NCBI GenBank assembly: GCA_015478665.1
Contig: JADMII010000004.1
Span: 16,586 to 80,585, forward strand
DNA: 64,000 nt
Reading direction: 5' to 3'
Source of the DNA: Dehalococcoidia bacterium
GTDB taxonomy: Bacteria > Chloroflexota > Dehalococcoidia > DSTF01 > JACRBR01
The notes under the pieces were generated by a model. The model was not told the origin of the DNA. It was given only the letters and a program-made list of their open reading frames with translations, and did not search any database. Position 1 is the first letter of the stretch, and every line of letters starts with the position of its first letter. This document shows, piece after piece, positions 10,205 to 19,267 of the stretch. A program made the translations under genes and the position numbers.

Positions 10205-12282
10205 GCGACCGCAACGCCGCCACGGCCGCCGGCCTGCGCATCACGGGCGACGTCCACACGGGCCCGCCACCGGCGCGTACGAGCTACGCCCGCGCCGCCT
10301 ACGCCAACACGGCGCCGGACGCGACGAAGGCGACGTGGCTCGTCGTGCACGCCGACGGCACGGCGACCGCCTACGCCGGCAAGGTCGAGTACGGCCAAGG
10401 CATCCGTACCGGCCTGGCGATCGAGGTGGCCGACGAGCTACGGCTGCCCGTCGCCGCCGTCGAAGTCGTGCTCGGCGATACGGAGCTGGTGCCCTGGGAC
10501 ATGGGCACGTTCGGCAGCCAGTCGACGGCGCGCGTCGGGCTGCAGCTGCGGAAGGCCGCCGCCACCGCCCGCGAGGCGCTGCTCGAGCTGGCGGCGGACC
10601 GCTTCGACCTGCCGGCGGGCGGCCTGCGCGCCGAGGCCGGCCGCGTGAAGGCCGATGGCGACGGCGGCCGCAGCGCCACGTACGCGGAGCTGCTCGCCGG
10701 CCAGAGCGTCGAGCGCGAGCTGGCCGATGACGTCGCGCTGATGCCGCCCGCCGGCTTCACGCAGATGGCGCGGCCACAGCGTCGCATCGATGCCGACGCG
10801 CGCGTCACCGGCGCCGCCGTCTACGCCCGGGATGTGATGGTCGACGGCATGCTCTTCGCCGCCGTGCTCCGCTGGCCGGCGGCCGGCGCCCGCCTCCGCG
10901 ACGTCGACACCAGCACGGCCGAGCGCATGCCCGGCGTCGCGCGCGTCGTCCGCGACGGACACCTCGTCGGCGTCCTCGCCGACAGCGACGAGCATGCGGC
11001 GGCCGGCGTGGCGGTGCTGCGGGCGCAGTGGGACGAGCCCGGCGAGTCACCGGCGACGCCGGTCGACCTGCCGGCGCTCCTCGTCGAGAGCGGCCGCGAC
11101 CCCTACGTGACGCAGGAAGCCGGCGCCCCGGAGGACGCCTTCCGGGGCGCGGCCGGCGTGCTGGAGGCCACGTACTTCATCCCCTACGTCTCGAACGCGC
11201 CGATGGAGCCGCGTGCCGCCGTCGCGCGCTGGGACGGCGACCGTCTGACGGTATGGGCCGGCACGCAGCGGCCATTCGGCATCCGCAGCGAGCTGGCGCA
11301 GCGCTTCGGGATCGAGGAGTCGGCGGTGCGCGTCATCGCGCCGGAGATCGGCGGCGGCTTCGGCAGCAAGAGCCCCTACCCGGTCGCGCACGAGGCGGCG
11401 CGGCTGGCACGCATCGCCGGCTGTCCGGTGCGCGTCGCCTACACGCGCGCCGAGGACATGGCGTACGCCACGTTTCGGCCGGCGGCGCTGATCACCATCA
11501 AGAGCGGCTTCATGTCCGACGGCAAGCTCGTCGCCTGGCGGTTCGAGGGCTATCACGCCGGCGACCGGCCGTTCCTCGGCCGACGCGGCTCCGAGACGCC
11601 GTACGACGTGCCGCACGTGAAGGTCACCACCTACACCTCCGACAGCCCGCTGCCGACCGGCTCGTACCGTTCGCTGGGCGCCGCCGTCAACCACTTCGCC
11701 CGCGAGTCGCACATGGACGAGATCGCCGCGGCGGTGGGTATCGACACCGTCGAGCTGCGGCTGCGCAACCTCTCGGACGCGCGCTTCCGCCGCGTGCTGG
11801 AGCGCGCCGCGGCGGCCCACGGCTGGAGCGCGGAGGCGCCGCCTTCGAAGCGCGGCCAAGGCGTCGCCATCGGCATCGACGTCGGCAGCTACTGCGCGAC
11901 CGTCGCGCAGCTCGACGTGCAGGGCAGCGAGGTGCGCGTCGAGCGCGTCACGGCGGCGCTCGACTGTGGGCTGACGGTGAACCCGGACGGCGCCCGCAAC
12001 CAGGTCGAAGGCTCGGTCGTCATGGGCATGGGGACGGCGCTCTACGAGGCGATCGATTTCCGCGGCGGCCGCGTGCTGAACGCCGGCTTCACGCGCTACC
12101 GGGTGCCGCGGAGCAGCGATGCGCCGGCGGTCCAGGTGGAGCTCGTCGGCGACGACGACACGCCGTCGACGGGCGCCGGCGAGCCCGGCATCGTGCCCAT
12201 CGCCGCGGCCATCGCCAACGCCGTCTTCGACCGCACCGGCACGCGCCTGCGCGAGCTGCCGCTCCAACGCGTGCTGCGCTAG
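10201..12282 (+). CDS. Molybdopterin-binding large subunit, xanthine dehydrogenase family (IorB-like)
   Basis: GKVEYGQGIRTGLA, GGGFGSK, TGSYRSLG, GAGEPGIVP; ATG overlaps TGA of small subunit; the ORF track fuses unrelated upstream sequence from 9724. Confidence 0.93.
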   Translation: MSDRNAATAAGLRITGDVHTGPPPARTSYARAAYANTAPDATKATWLVVHADGTATAYAGKVEYGQGIRTGLAIEVADELRLPVAAVEVVLGDTELVPWDMGTFGSQSTARVGLQLRKAAATAREALLELAADRFDLPAGGLRAEAGRVKADGDGGRSATYAELLAGQSVERELADDVALMPPAGFTQMARPQRRIDADARVTGAAVYARDVMVDGMLFAAVLRWPAAGARLRDVDTSTAERMPGVARVVRDGHLVGVLADSDEHAAAGVAVLRAQWDEPGESPATPVDLPALLVESGRDPYVTQEAGAPEDAFRGAAGVLEATYFIPYVSNAPMEPRAAVARWDGDRLTVWAGTQRPFGIRSELAQRFGIEESAVRVIAPEIGGGFGSKSPYPVAHEAARLARIAGCPVRVAYTRAEDMAYATFRPAALITIKSGFMSDGKLVAWRFEGYHAGDRPFLGRRGSETPYDVPHVKVTTYTSDSPLPTGSYRSLGAAVNHFARESHMDEIAAAVGIDTVELRLRNLSDARFRRVLERAAAAHGWSAEAPPSKRGQGVAIGIDVGSYCATVAQLDVQGSEVRVERVTAALDCGLTVNPDGARNQVEGSVVMGMGTALYEAIDFRGGRVLNAGFTRYRVPRSSDAPAVQVELVGDDDTPSTGAGEPGIVPIAAAIANAVFDRTGTRLRELPLQRVLR

Positions 12283-12394
12283 CCAGCCGCGCGCGCTGTA
12301 CCCCTGCCAGCGCTGAGCCGGTGCAAGCCATATCGCCGGCCCGCCGCCGCCCGCCGGCGACGCTGCGGCCCGGCGAATCCGCTACGCTGATCCC

Positions 12395-13522
12395 GTGATC
12401 ACGACGGACCTCCTCGACGAGATGGCGCGGCTGCTCGCGGCCGGGCGGCCGTTCGCGCTGGGCACGCTCATCGACACGCGCGGTTCGACGCCGCAGAAGG
12501 CCGGCGCGCGCCTGCTCGTGCGCGCGGACGGCAGCACACTGGGAACGCTCGGCGGCGGCTGCGTCGAGGCGGAGGCCTGGCAGGCAGCGTCGGAGGCGCT
12601 CGCGTCGGACACGGCGCGCGTGCTCGACTTCGAGTTGACCGAGGACATCGCCGTCGACTACGGGCTGGCCTGCGGCGGCAACGAACGCATCTTCGTCGCG
12701 CCCGTACGGGGAACGACGGCGCCAGCGCTGGTCGCGGCGCTGCGGGAGGGCGCGCGCAGGCGACGGCGCGGCGCGCTCGTGACCGTGATCTCGCCGGCGG
12801 ACTCACTGCGCGCCGGCGAGATGCTCGCCGTCTGGGACGACGGGACGACGCAGGGCGCGGCCATCGTCGCCGGAGATGACGCGCTGGCCGCAGCGCGCGC
12901 CGTCATCGACGCGCCGCGGCCGCAGACGCACGTCATGCGCCTGCCCGATGGCGCCGAGCTGTTCGTCGAGCCGCTGGCGCCGCCGACCGAGGTGATCGTC
13001 GTCGGCGGCGGACACGTCGGGCGCGCCGTCGCCTCGGCGGCGAAGTTCCTCGGCCACGCCGTCGCCGTCATCGACGACCGCTCCGACTTCGCCAGCCGCG
13101 AGCGCTTCCCGGACGCCGACGCGCTCGTCGTCGGCGATGTCGAGCAGGAGCTGCTCGCCTACCCCGCGACGTCGAGCAGCGCGATCGTCATCGTCACGCG
13201 TGGGCACAAGTGGGATTACCAGGCGCTCTCCGCCGGCGCCCGCTCGCCGGCGTTCTACGTCGGCCTCATGGGCAGCCGGCGCAAGGTGGCGCTGATCTAC
13301 CGGCAGCTGATGATCGACGGCGTTCCCGAGTGGCGGCTGCGGCAGGTGCATGCGCCGATCGGCCTCGACATCGGCGCCGTCACGCCCGAGGAGATCGGCA
13401 TCAGCATCATCGCCGAGGTGACGCAGGCGCGCCGCGGCGGCACCGGCGCCCCGCTCACGGTCGATGCGCGGATCGTCGAGCGGCAGCACGCGCACGCCCA
13501 ACCGCGCACGGGCGGAGCCTGA
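12395..13522 (+). CDS. XdhC/CoxF family Mo-enzyme maturation factor
   Basis: GTLIDTRGSTPQKAGARLLV...GGGCVE, VVGGGHVGRAVA, YVGLMGSRRK. Confidence 0.93.
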   Translation: MITTDLLDEMARLLAAGRPFALGTLIDTRGSTPQKAGARLLVRADGSTLGTLGGGCVEAEAWQAASEALASDTARVLDFELTEDIAVDYGLACGGNERIFVAPVRGTTAPALVAALREGARRRRRGALVTVISPADSLRAGEMLAVWDDGTTQGAAIVAGDDALAAARAVIDAPRPQTHVMRLPDGAELFVEPLAPPTEVIVVGGGHVGRAVASAAKFLGHAVAVIDDRSDFASRERFPDADALVVGDVEQELLAYPATSSSAIVIVTRGHKWDYQALSAGARSPAFYVGLMGSRRKVALIYRQLMIDGVPEWRLRQVHAPIGLDIGAVTPEEIGISIIAEVTQARRGGTGAPLTVDARIVERQHAHAQPRTGGA

Positions 13523-13526
13523 CGCC

Positions 13527-14210
13527 GTGGCGCCGCCGGACATCGAAGCGCACCACGGCGTGCGCGGCAGGCCGTCGGTCTCGGCGATCCTGCTCGCCGC
13601 CGGCCGCTCCCGGCGCATGGGGATGCAGAAGGCGCTCCTGCCGTGGGGAGAAGCGACGCTGCTCGACTACCAGCTCCACCAGCTCGCCGCGGTCGATGCC
13701 GTCACCGAGATCGTCGTCGTCACCGGCTACAACGCCGAGGCGCTGATGCCGCGCATCGACGGCGCTGCGAAGGCGCGTACGGCACACAACGCGGCCTTCG
13801 ACGACGGCAAGGCCGGCTCCGTCCGGACGGGCGCCTCCGCCGTCGATGCGCGTGCCTGGGCGGTGCTGCTGCTCGCCGTCGACCAGCCGCGCCCGGCGGC
13901 GCTCCTGCGGACGCTCGTGGAAGCGCACGCGCGCGGCGCATCGATTACGGCGCCGGCGTGCGAAGGACGGCGCGGCCACCCGCTGATGTTCGATGCAGCG
14001 CTGCTGCCGGAGCTGCGCGCGGTCGACGAGGCGTCGCTGGGCGTACGCGCCGTGCTCGAGCGCCACGCGGCCGCGGTCCGCGACGTCACCATCGATGACC
14101 CGGCGGCGCTCGTCGACATCAACACGCCCGAGGACGCGGTACGCGCGCGCGAGCTCCCGGTGTTCGCGGCGGCGTCGGCTGAGGGCGGCCGTCGCGTGGT
14201 GCGTGGGTAG
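13527..14210 (+). CDS. MobA-like/MocA nucleotidyltransferase (NTP transferase)
   Basis: SAILLAAGRSRRMGMQKALLPWGEATLLDY; DQPRP; GRRGHPLMF; follows xdhC; GTG start at 13527. Confidence 0.88.
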   Translation: MAPPDIEAHHGVRGRPSVSAILLAAGRSRRMGMQKALLPWGEATLLDYQLHQLAAVDAVTEIVVVTGYNAEALMPRIDGAAKARTAHNAAFDDGKAGSVRTGASAVDARAWAVLLLAVDQPRPAALLRTLVEAHARGASITAPACEGRRGHPLMFDAALLPELRAVDEASLGVRAVLERHAAAVRDVTIDDPAALVDINTPEDAVRARELPVFAAASAEGGRRVVRG

Positions 14211-14250
14211 CAGTTCTCGTTCGCACGGTGGTGCTATACTCCGGCGCGAG

Positions 14251-14898
14251 ATGAAGCCCGAAGGACATCGCTGGTTCGCCGCTACCTACGCGCTGCAGAC
14301 GCGCTTCACCGAGCGCGGGCGCATGCTCGAGGCGCGTCGGCGGCTGCTCGCCGGCCTGCGCGGCGACGTGCTCGAGATCGGCGCCGGCACCGGAGCCAAC
14401 TTCGCGCACTACCCGCCCGAAGCGCGCGTCATCGCCATCGAGCCTGACCCGCACATGCTGCGGCGCGCGCAGGCGACGCTCGCCGCGCTCCCCGCGCGCA
14501 ACATCGATGTGCGCCTCGCGCCGGCGGAGCACCTGCCCTTCGACGACGCCTCGTTCGATGCGGCGGTGACGACGCTGGTGCTGTGCAGCGTCGGCGACCT
14601 CGCGCAGTCGCTCGCCGAACTGCGGCGCGTGCTGCGGCCCGGCGGCGAGCTGCGCTTCATGGAGCACGTGCGCGGCGAAGGCGCGCTGGTCCGCGTACAG
14701 TCGCTCGCGCAGCCGGTCTGGGGCTGGTGCGCCGCCGGCTGCCACCTCGATCGCCGGATCGAAGACGCGCTGCGGGCCGCGGGCTTCGAGATCAGCTCGC
14801 TCAAGCACAGCAAGCTCGCGCCGTGGCTGCCGATGATTCGCGGCGTCGCCACCGCGCCTTCGCCGGCCGCGGCGGACGCAACCCCGCCGGGCGGATGA
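14251..14898 (+). CDS. Class I SAM-dependent methyltransferase
   Basis: VLEIGAGTGANFAHYPPEARVIAIEPDPHML. Confidence 0.88.
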   Translation: MKPEGHRWFAATYALQTRFTERGRMLEARRRLLAGLRGDVLEIGAGTGANFAHYPPEARVIAIEPDPHMLRRAQATLAALPARNIDVRLAPAEHLPFDDASFDAAVTTLVLCSVGDLAQSLAELRRVLRPGGELRFMEHVRGEGALVRVQSLAQPVWGWCAAGCHLDRRIEDALRAAGFEISSLKHSKLAPWLPMIRGVATAPSPAAADATPPGG

Positions 14899-15323
14899 GC
14901 ATCGACGTCGTCGTCGCCCGCACGCCAGAAGAGCGTGATGCCGCCTTCCGGGTGCGGATCGCCGCCTTCGTCGTCGAGCAGCGCATCCCGCGCGCCGAGG
15001 AGCTTGACGCGCTGGATGCCACCGCGACGCACGCCGTCGGCTACGTCGACGGCAAGCCGGTCGCCGCCGGCCGCCTCGTGCTCGATGGCATGCAGGCGAA
15101 GATCGGGCGCATGGCGGTACTCAAGGAGCATCGTGGCCGCGGCTACGGCACCGCGATCCTCGCTGCGCTCGAGCGGGAGGCGCGGGCGCGCGGTCTGCGC
15201 CGCTGTCGGCTCAGCGCGCAGGTGCACGCCGCCGGGTTCTACGAGCGCGCCGGCTATACGCGCCTCGGCGATGTCTACGACGAGGTCGGCATTCCCCACG
15301 TGGGGATGGAGAAGGCGCTGTAG
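14895..15323 (+). CDS. GNAT family N-acetyltransferase
   Basis: FRVRIAAFVVEQRIP...KIGRMAVLKEHRGRGYGTAIL. Confidence 0.85.
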   Translation: MSIDVVVARTPEERDAAFRVRIAAFVVEQRIPRAEELDALDATATHAVGYVDGKPVAAGRLVLDGMQAKIGRMAVLKEHRGRGYGTAILAALEREARARGLRRCRLSAQVHAAGFYERAGYTRLGDVYDEVGIPHVGMEKAL

Positions 15324-15488
15324 CCGCGCCGGCGCGAACGGCGGGCGACGTCGGCGCAGGTCGTCGCGCGCCGCGTCTCCTCCGCGCGCCGATGCGGCCC
15401 GCCGCCGCCGCCGATCTTCATTCCGTCGTGTCGCGGCACTATACTCAGGCCACGCACAGGGCGGCGAAGCGCGGAAGGCAGGTGGTGT

Positions 15489-16784
15489 GTGACGGAAGGA
15501 CATCCCGGACCGCTCGCGGGCGTGCGCGTCCTCGAGTTCTCGGAGATCATCGCGGCGCCGTTCGGCGGCACGCTGCTGTCCGATATGGGCGCCGAGATCA
15601 TCAAGGTGGAGCCGCCGGCGGGCGACCCATGGCGTGGCTTCCAGCCGCTTGGCCTGCGCGAGGGCCGCGGCTACATCTCCCTCAACCGCGGCAAGCGCGG
15701 CATCGCCCTCGACCTGAACCTGCCCGAAGCGCGCGAGATCGTGCAGCAGCTGGCCAAGGAGATGGACGTCGTCATCGTCAACTACCGTCCTGACGTCTCG
15801 GCGAAGCTCGGCATCGACTACGCGACGCTCGCGGCCCTCAACCCGCGCCTCATCTACTGCGACAACACCGCCTTCGGCCGACGCGGCCCGTACGCGCACC
15901 GTCCCGGCTACGATCTCATCGCGCAGGCCGTCACGGGGCTGATGTCCGTCGAGGGGCGGCAGAAGGAGGGCGTGCCGCTGGTCAACGCGCTGCCTTCGGC
16001 GGACATCTCGACCGGCGTCGCCATCGCCTGGGGCGTCTGCGCCGCGCTGTACGCCCGCGAGCGCAGCGGCCGCGGCCAGCGCATCGACACGACTCTGATG
16101 TCGAGCGCGCTGGCGATCCAGGGCACGCGCTTCATGTCGATCGATGCGACCGACCTGGAGCGCCGGGAGCAGGCGCTGGAGAAGATCCACGAGCTGCGCC
16201 AGCACGGCGGCAGCTACCAGGAACAACTCGACGTCATCCTCGGCGTCCGGCCCGTCGTCGGCAACATCTACTATCGCGTCTACAAGACGGCCGATGGCTT
16301 CATCGCAGTCGGCTGCCTGAGCACGCCGCTGCGGCTGAAGCTGCTCGGCGCCATCGACATGCATGACTGGCGCATCGGCCTGCCGCCGAGCGAGGTCGAC
16401 GCCGCCGACCCGGAGGTGCAGCAGCGCGCCGAAGCGCTCGTGCAGCAGGCGGAGGCGATCTTCGCGGCGAAGACGACGGAAGAGTGGCTGCCGATCCTCG
16501 ACCGGGCCGGCGTGCCCGCCGGACCGCTGCGCTTCACGGAGGAGCTGCTGGACGATGAGCAGGTGCTCGAGAACAACTACGTCGTCGAGGTCGACCACCC
16601 GCTGATGGGCCCGGTGCGGATGGCGGGGCCGATGATCCAGATGAGCGAGACGCCGCTGCGCGTGCAGGGTCCCTCGCCGACGCTCGGGCAGCACACGGAC
16701 GACGTGCTCCATGAGCTGGGCTACGACGACGGGCGCATCGCCGGCCTGCGTGCTCGCGGCGTGCTCGGCGCGCTGCCCGGATAG
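15489..16784 (+). CDS. CaiB/BaiF CoA-transferase
   Basis: VLEFSEIIAAPFGGTLLSDMGAEIIKVEPPAGDPWRG...LNRGKRGIALDL. Confidence 0.94.
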   Translation: MTEGHPGPLAGVRVLEFSEIIAAPFGGTLLSDMGAEIIKVEPPAGDPWRGFQPLGLREGRGYISLNRGKRGIALDLNLPEAREIVQQLAKEMDVVIVNYRPDVSAKLGIDYATLAALNPRLIYCDNTAFGRRGPYAHRPGYDLIAQAVTGLMSVEGRQKEGVPLVNALPSADISTGVAIAWGVCAALYARERSGRGQRIDTTLMSSALAIQGTRFMSIDATDLERREQALEKIHELRQHGGSYQEQLDVILGVRPVVGNIYYRVYKTADGFIAVGCLSTPLRLKLLGAIDMHDWRIGLPPSEVDAADPEVQQRAEALVQQAEAIFAAKTTEEWLPILDRAGVPAGPLRFTEELLDDEQVLENNYVVEVDHPLMGPVRMAGPMIQMSETPLRVQGPSPTLGQHTDDVLHELGYDDGRIAGLRARGVLGALPG

Positions 16785-16997
16785 CCGCTGCCGGCGAGGC
16801 ACGAAGCGCGGAGGCCCGCCGCTGTTGCTCTCTTCGACGGTGGGATCATCGCCCGCCCGGTGCGCCCGGTGCGCCCCGTGCGCCGTCAGGCGATCGCCGG
16901 AGCGACTCGCGCGTGTTCCCCGATGTGGCCCGCAGCCGCGGCGCCGATGCACCGTGAGAAGGTGCGCGCGGCCGGCGGCGCTTCGAGGGGGAGCAGC

Positions 16998-17741
16998 ATG
17001 GACCAGACATCGTCAACCGACACCGCCGCGGCGGCCGAGGGTGCGTCGGCGTCGCTGCCGGCGCCGCAGCCGATCCCTTCGCCCGAGCGCGAATCGCAGC
17101 GGTTGCGGACGACCGCCGTCGCCTGCGCGCTCGTGCTGCTCCTCACCATCGGCTGGCTCTACCCGTCACACTGGGGCATCGTGCCGTTCGTCGGGCTCTT
17201 CCTGCTCCTGCTGCTCGCCGTCACCGGCGGCACGCTGGCCTTCATCTGTGGGCAGATGGTTGTCGATGAGCCGGCGTCAGAGATCCTCAACGTGCTGTTC
17301 GGCCAGCACCTGTCGGTCCGCAACCGCTCGCGCTTCATCAACCGGCTTCAGCACGAATGCGACGCCGCGGCGGCGGGGCGTCGCGGCCGCAACTTCTCCG
17401 TCGTGGTGCTGATGCTCGACGACGTCCACAGCGAGCCGGACCGTCTCGAACGGCTGGCACAGATGCGCGATTTGGTGCGGGAGCGCATCCGTTCGCGCGA
17501 CGTGCTCGGCGACATCGGCAAGGATGAGCTCTGGCTCATCGCCCCCGGCGCCGGCGCGCTCGCTGCCGAAGCGCTCACCGCCCGCCTGACCGAGAGCCTG
17601 CGCGCCGCGGCGACGCCCGGCGCGCCGCCGGCGAAGGTCGGCTGGAGCACCTTCGGCGGCGACGCCGACAGCCCGCTGGCGCTGCTCGACGCCGCACGCG
17701 CGCGCGCTCTCGGCGACGCCGCTCGGCCCCACGCGGCCTGA
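16998..17741 (+). CDS. Membrane protein with degenerate GGDEF-like domain
   Basis: Two hydrophobic segments, then GGDEF-like fold cues (FINRLQHE, DVLGDIGKDELWLIAP) without a canonical GGDEF motif. Confidence 0.6.
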   Translation: MDQTSSTDTAAAAEGASASLPAPQPIPSPERESQRLRTTAVACALVLLLTIGWLYPSHWGIVPFVGLFLLLLLAVTGGTLAFICGQMVVDEPASEILNVLFGQHLSVRNRSRFINRLQHECDAAAAGRRGRNFSVVVLMLDDVHSEPDRLERLAQMRDLVRERIRSRDVLGDIGKDELWLIAPGAGALAAEALTARLTESLRAAATPGAPPAKVGWSTFGGDADSPLALLDAARARALGDAARPHAA

Positions 17742-17963
17742 CGCGCGCCGATCATCACCGCGGCCCAACTCGTTACTCCGCGAGGCCGGCGGCTGGCGTT
17801 ACCTGCCGAACGCGACACGATTGCCGCGCATATTGGTACGACGACGGACGGCAAGATCAACGGCCTCGACCTGGGCGAGCCGTGCCGCCGTCTTCCTCAG
17901 CTGCGTCGGCAACTGCGCCTCACGGCGTCTGAGAGCGTGCGTCGTCTCGCATGGCGCCGGCGC

Positions 17964-19181
17964 TCAGGCGGCCGTGTTCGGCAACTCTTCCCAGAAGAGG
18001 CGCAGGTCGTTCGCCGTGCGGACGCGGTTGCCGCCGTCGCGCTTGGCGAGGTACATCGCCTGGTCCGCCAGCTTCACCAGCACCGTGTACTCATCGGCAT
18101 CGAAGGGGCAGGTGGCGACGCCGACGCTCAGGCCGACGTGCAGGTCATCGGGGAGCGTATCGTTGAGGCCACGCAGCGAATCGATGAGCTGCTGGGCGCG
18201 CTCGAAGGCGGTCTCGCGCGTGAGGTTCGGCAGGATGACGACGAACTCGTCGCCGCCGTACCGGCCGATGAACTCCGGCGCGCGCAGGCAGCGCTTCAAC
18301 GCCGCGCCGGCCTGCTTGAGCACGCGGTCGCCGATGTCATGGCCGAGCTCATCGTTGATCCGCTTGAGCTTGTCCATGTCGCAGAAGAGCACGCTCAGGT
18401 AGCTGGCGCTGCTGCGCGACCGGCGCAGTTCGCGGTGCGCCTCCTTCTCGAAGTGGCCGCGGTTGAGCAGCCCGGTGAGCCGGTCGACGCGCGCCGCCCG
18501 CTCGGTGCGCGTCATCAGCTTCGTGTTCTCCGCGTGCAGCCGCTCGATGACCTCGATCTGCTTCGAGCGGTCCTCCTCCTCCCGCGCCAGGTTGCCGACG
18601 CCGACGGCGATGAAGAACAGGTACGAGAGCCGCAGCAGCAGCTGCCCGAAGGCGTCGGCTGAGGGCGCCGAGCCGGCGACGAAGACGAGCGCGTAGGTGC
18701 AGGCGTAGAGCAGGTAGCACATCAGCGCCTGCCGCAGCTGGAAGCGCATCGCGACGGCGACGATCGAGAGGAAGTACAGGAGGTAGAACGGGCTCGCGTC
18801 CGCGCCCGTCGCGGCGACCAACGCGGCGACGAAGATGGAATCGGCCGCTGCGGTGATAAAGCTCGTCTGGAAGAGACGCCAGCGCCGGTACGGCTGCAGC
18901 ACGGCGACGGGCAGCGCGTAGATCCAGGCCAGCCCGGAGATCGTCCAGGCAGCGTCGAGACGGTAGCCGCGCGTGTCGAGGAAGACCGCCAGCGCGAGCG
19001 CGTTCACCGCGATCACGAGCACGCGCATGCGCGCGATCAGCGCCTCCATGCGCAGCGTCCGCTCGCTGTGCGCGGGTATGTCGAAGAGCCAAGCGAACGG
19101 CCTCCGTCCCGCCAGGGCTTCCGGTTCCGGCATGCGCGTCATCGGCGCGACCGTCTGGGCGCACCCCTCCAGAAGAATCAT
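17964..19181 (-). CDS. Membrane diguanylate cyclase (GGDEF)
   Basis: Multiple TM segments then DRLTGLLNRGHFEKEAHRE, FCDMDKLKRINDELGHDIGDRVL, RYGGDEFVVILP. Confidence 0.92.
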   Translation of the reverse strand: MILLEGCAQTVAPMTRMPEPEALAGRRPFAWLFDIPAHSERTLRMEALIARMRVLVIAVNALALAVFLDTRGYRLDAAWTISGLAWIYALPVAVLQPYRRWRLFQTSFITAAADSIFVAALVAATGADASPFYLLYFLSIVAVAMRFQLRQALMCYLLYACTYALVFVAGSAPSADAFGQLLLRLSYLFFIAVGVGNLAREEEDRSKQIEVIERLHAENTKLMTRTERAARVDRLTGLLNRGHFEKEAHRELRRSRSSASYLSVLFCDMDKLKRINDELGHDIGDRVLKQAGAALKRCLRAPEFIGRYGGDEFVVILPNLTRETAFERAQQLIDSLRGLNDTLPDDLHVGLSVGVATCPFDADEYTVLVKLADQAMYLAKRDGGNRVRTANDLRLFWEELPNTAA

Positions 19182-19267
19182 CGGCGGTGAAGCGGCGATC
19201 TGAGGCGCCGTTTTCGGCCCCGAAGTGGTGCCCGGATCACGGGCGCACGGCCGTCCCGCCGGGCGGC

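Noticed and set aside
11047-12267. 406-aa minus-strand ORF
   Set aside because: Antisense shadow of the molybdopterin-binding large subunit.
14409-16952. 847-aa minus-strand ORF
   Set aside because: Antisense to clear methyltransferase, GNAT and CaiB/BaiF genes; Arg/His/Ala-rich frame typical of high-GC antisense ORFs.
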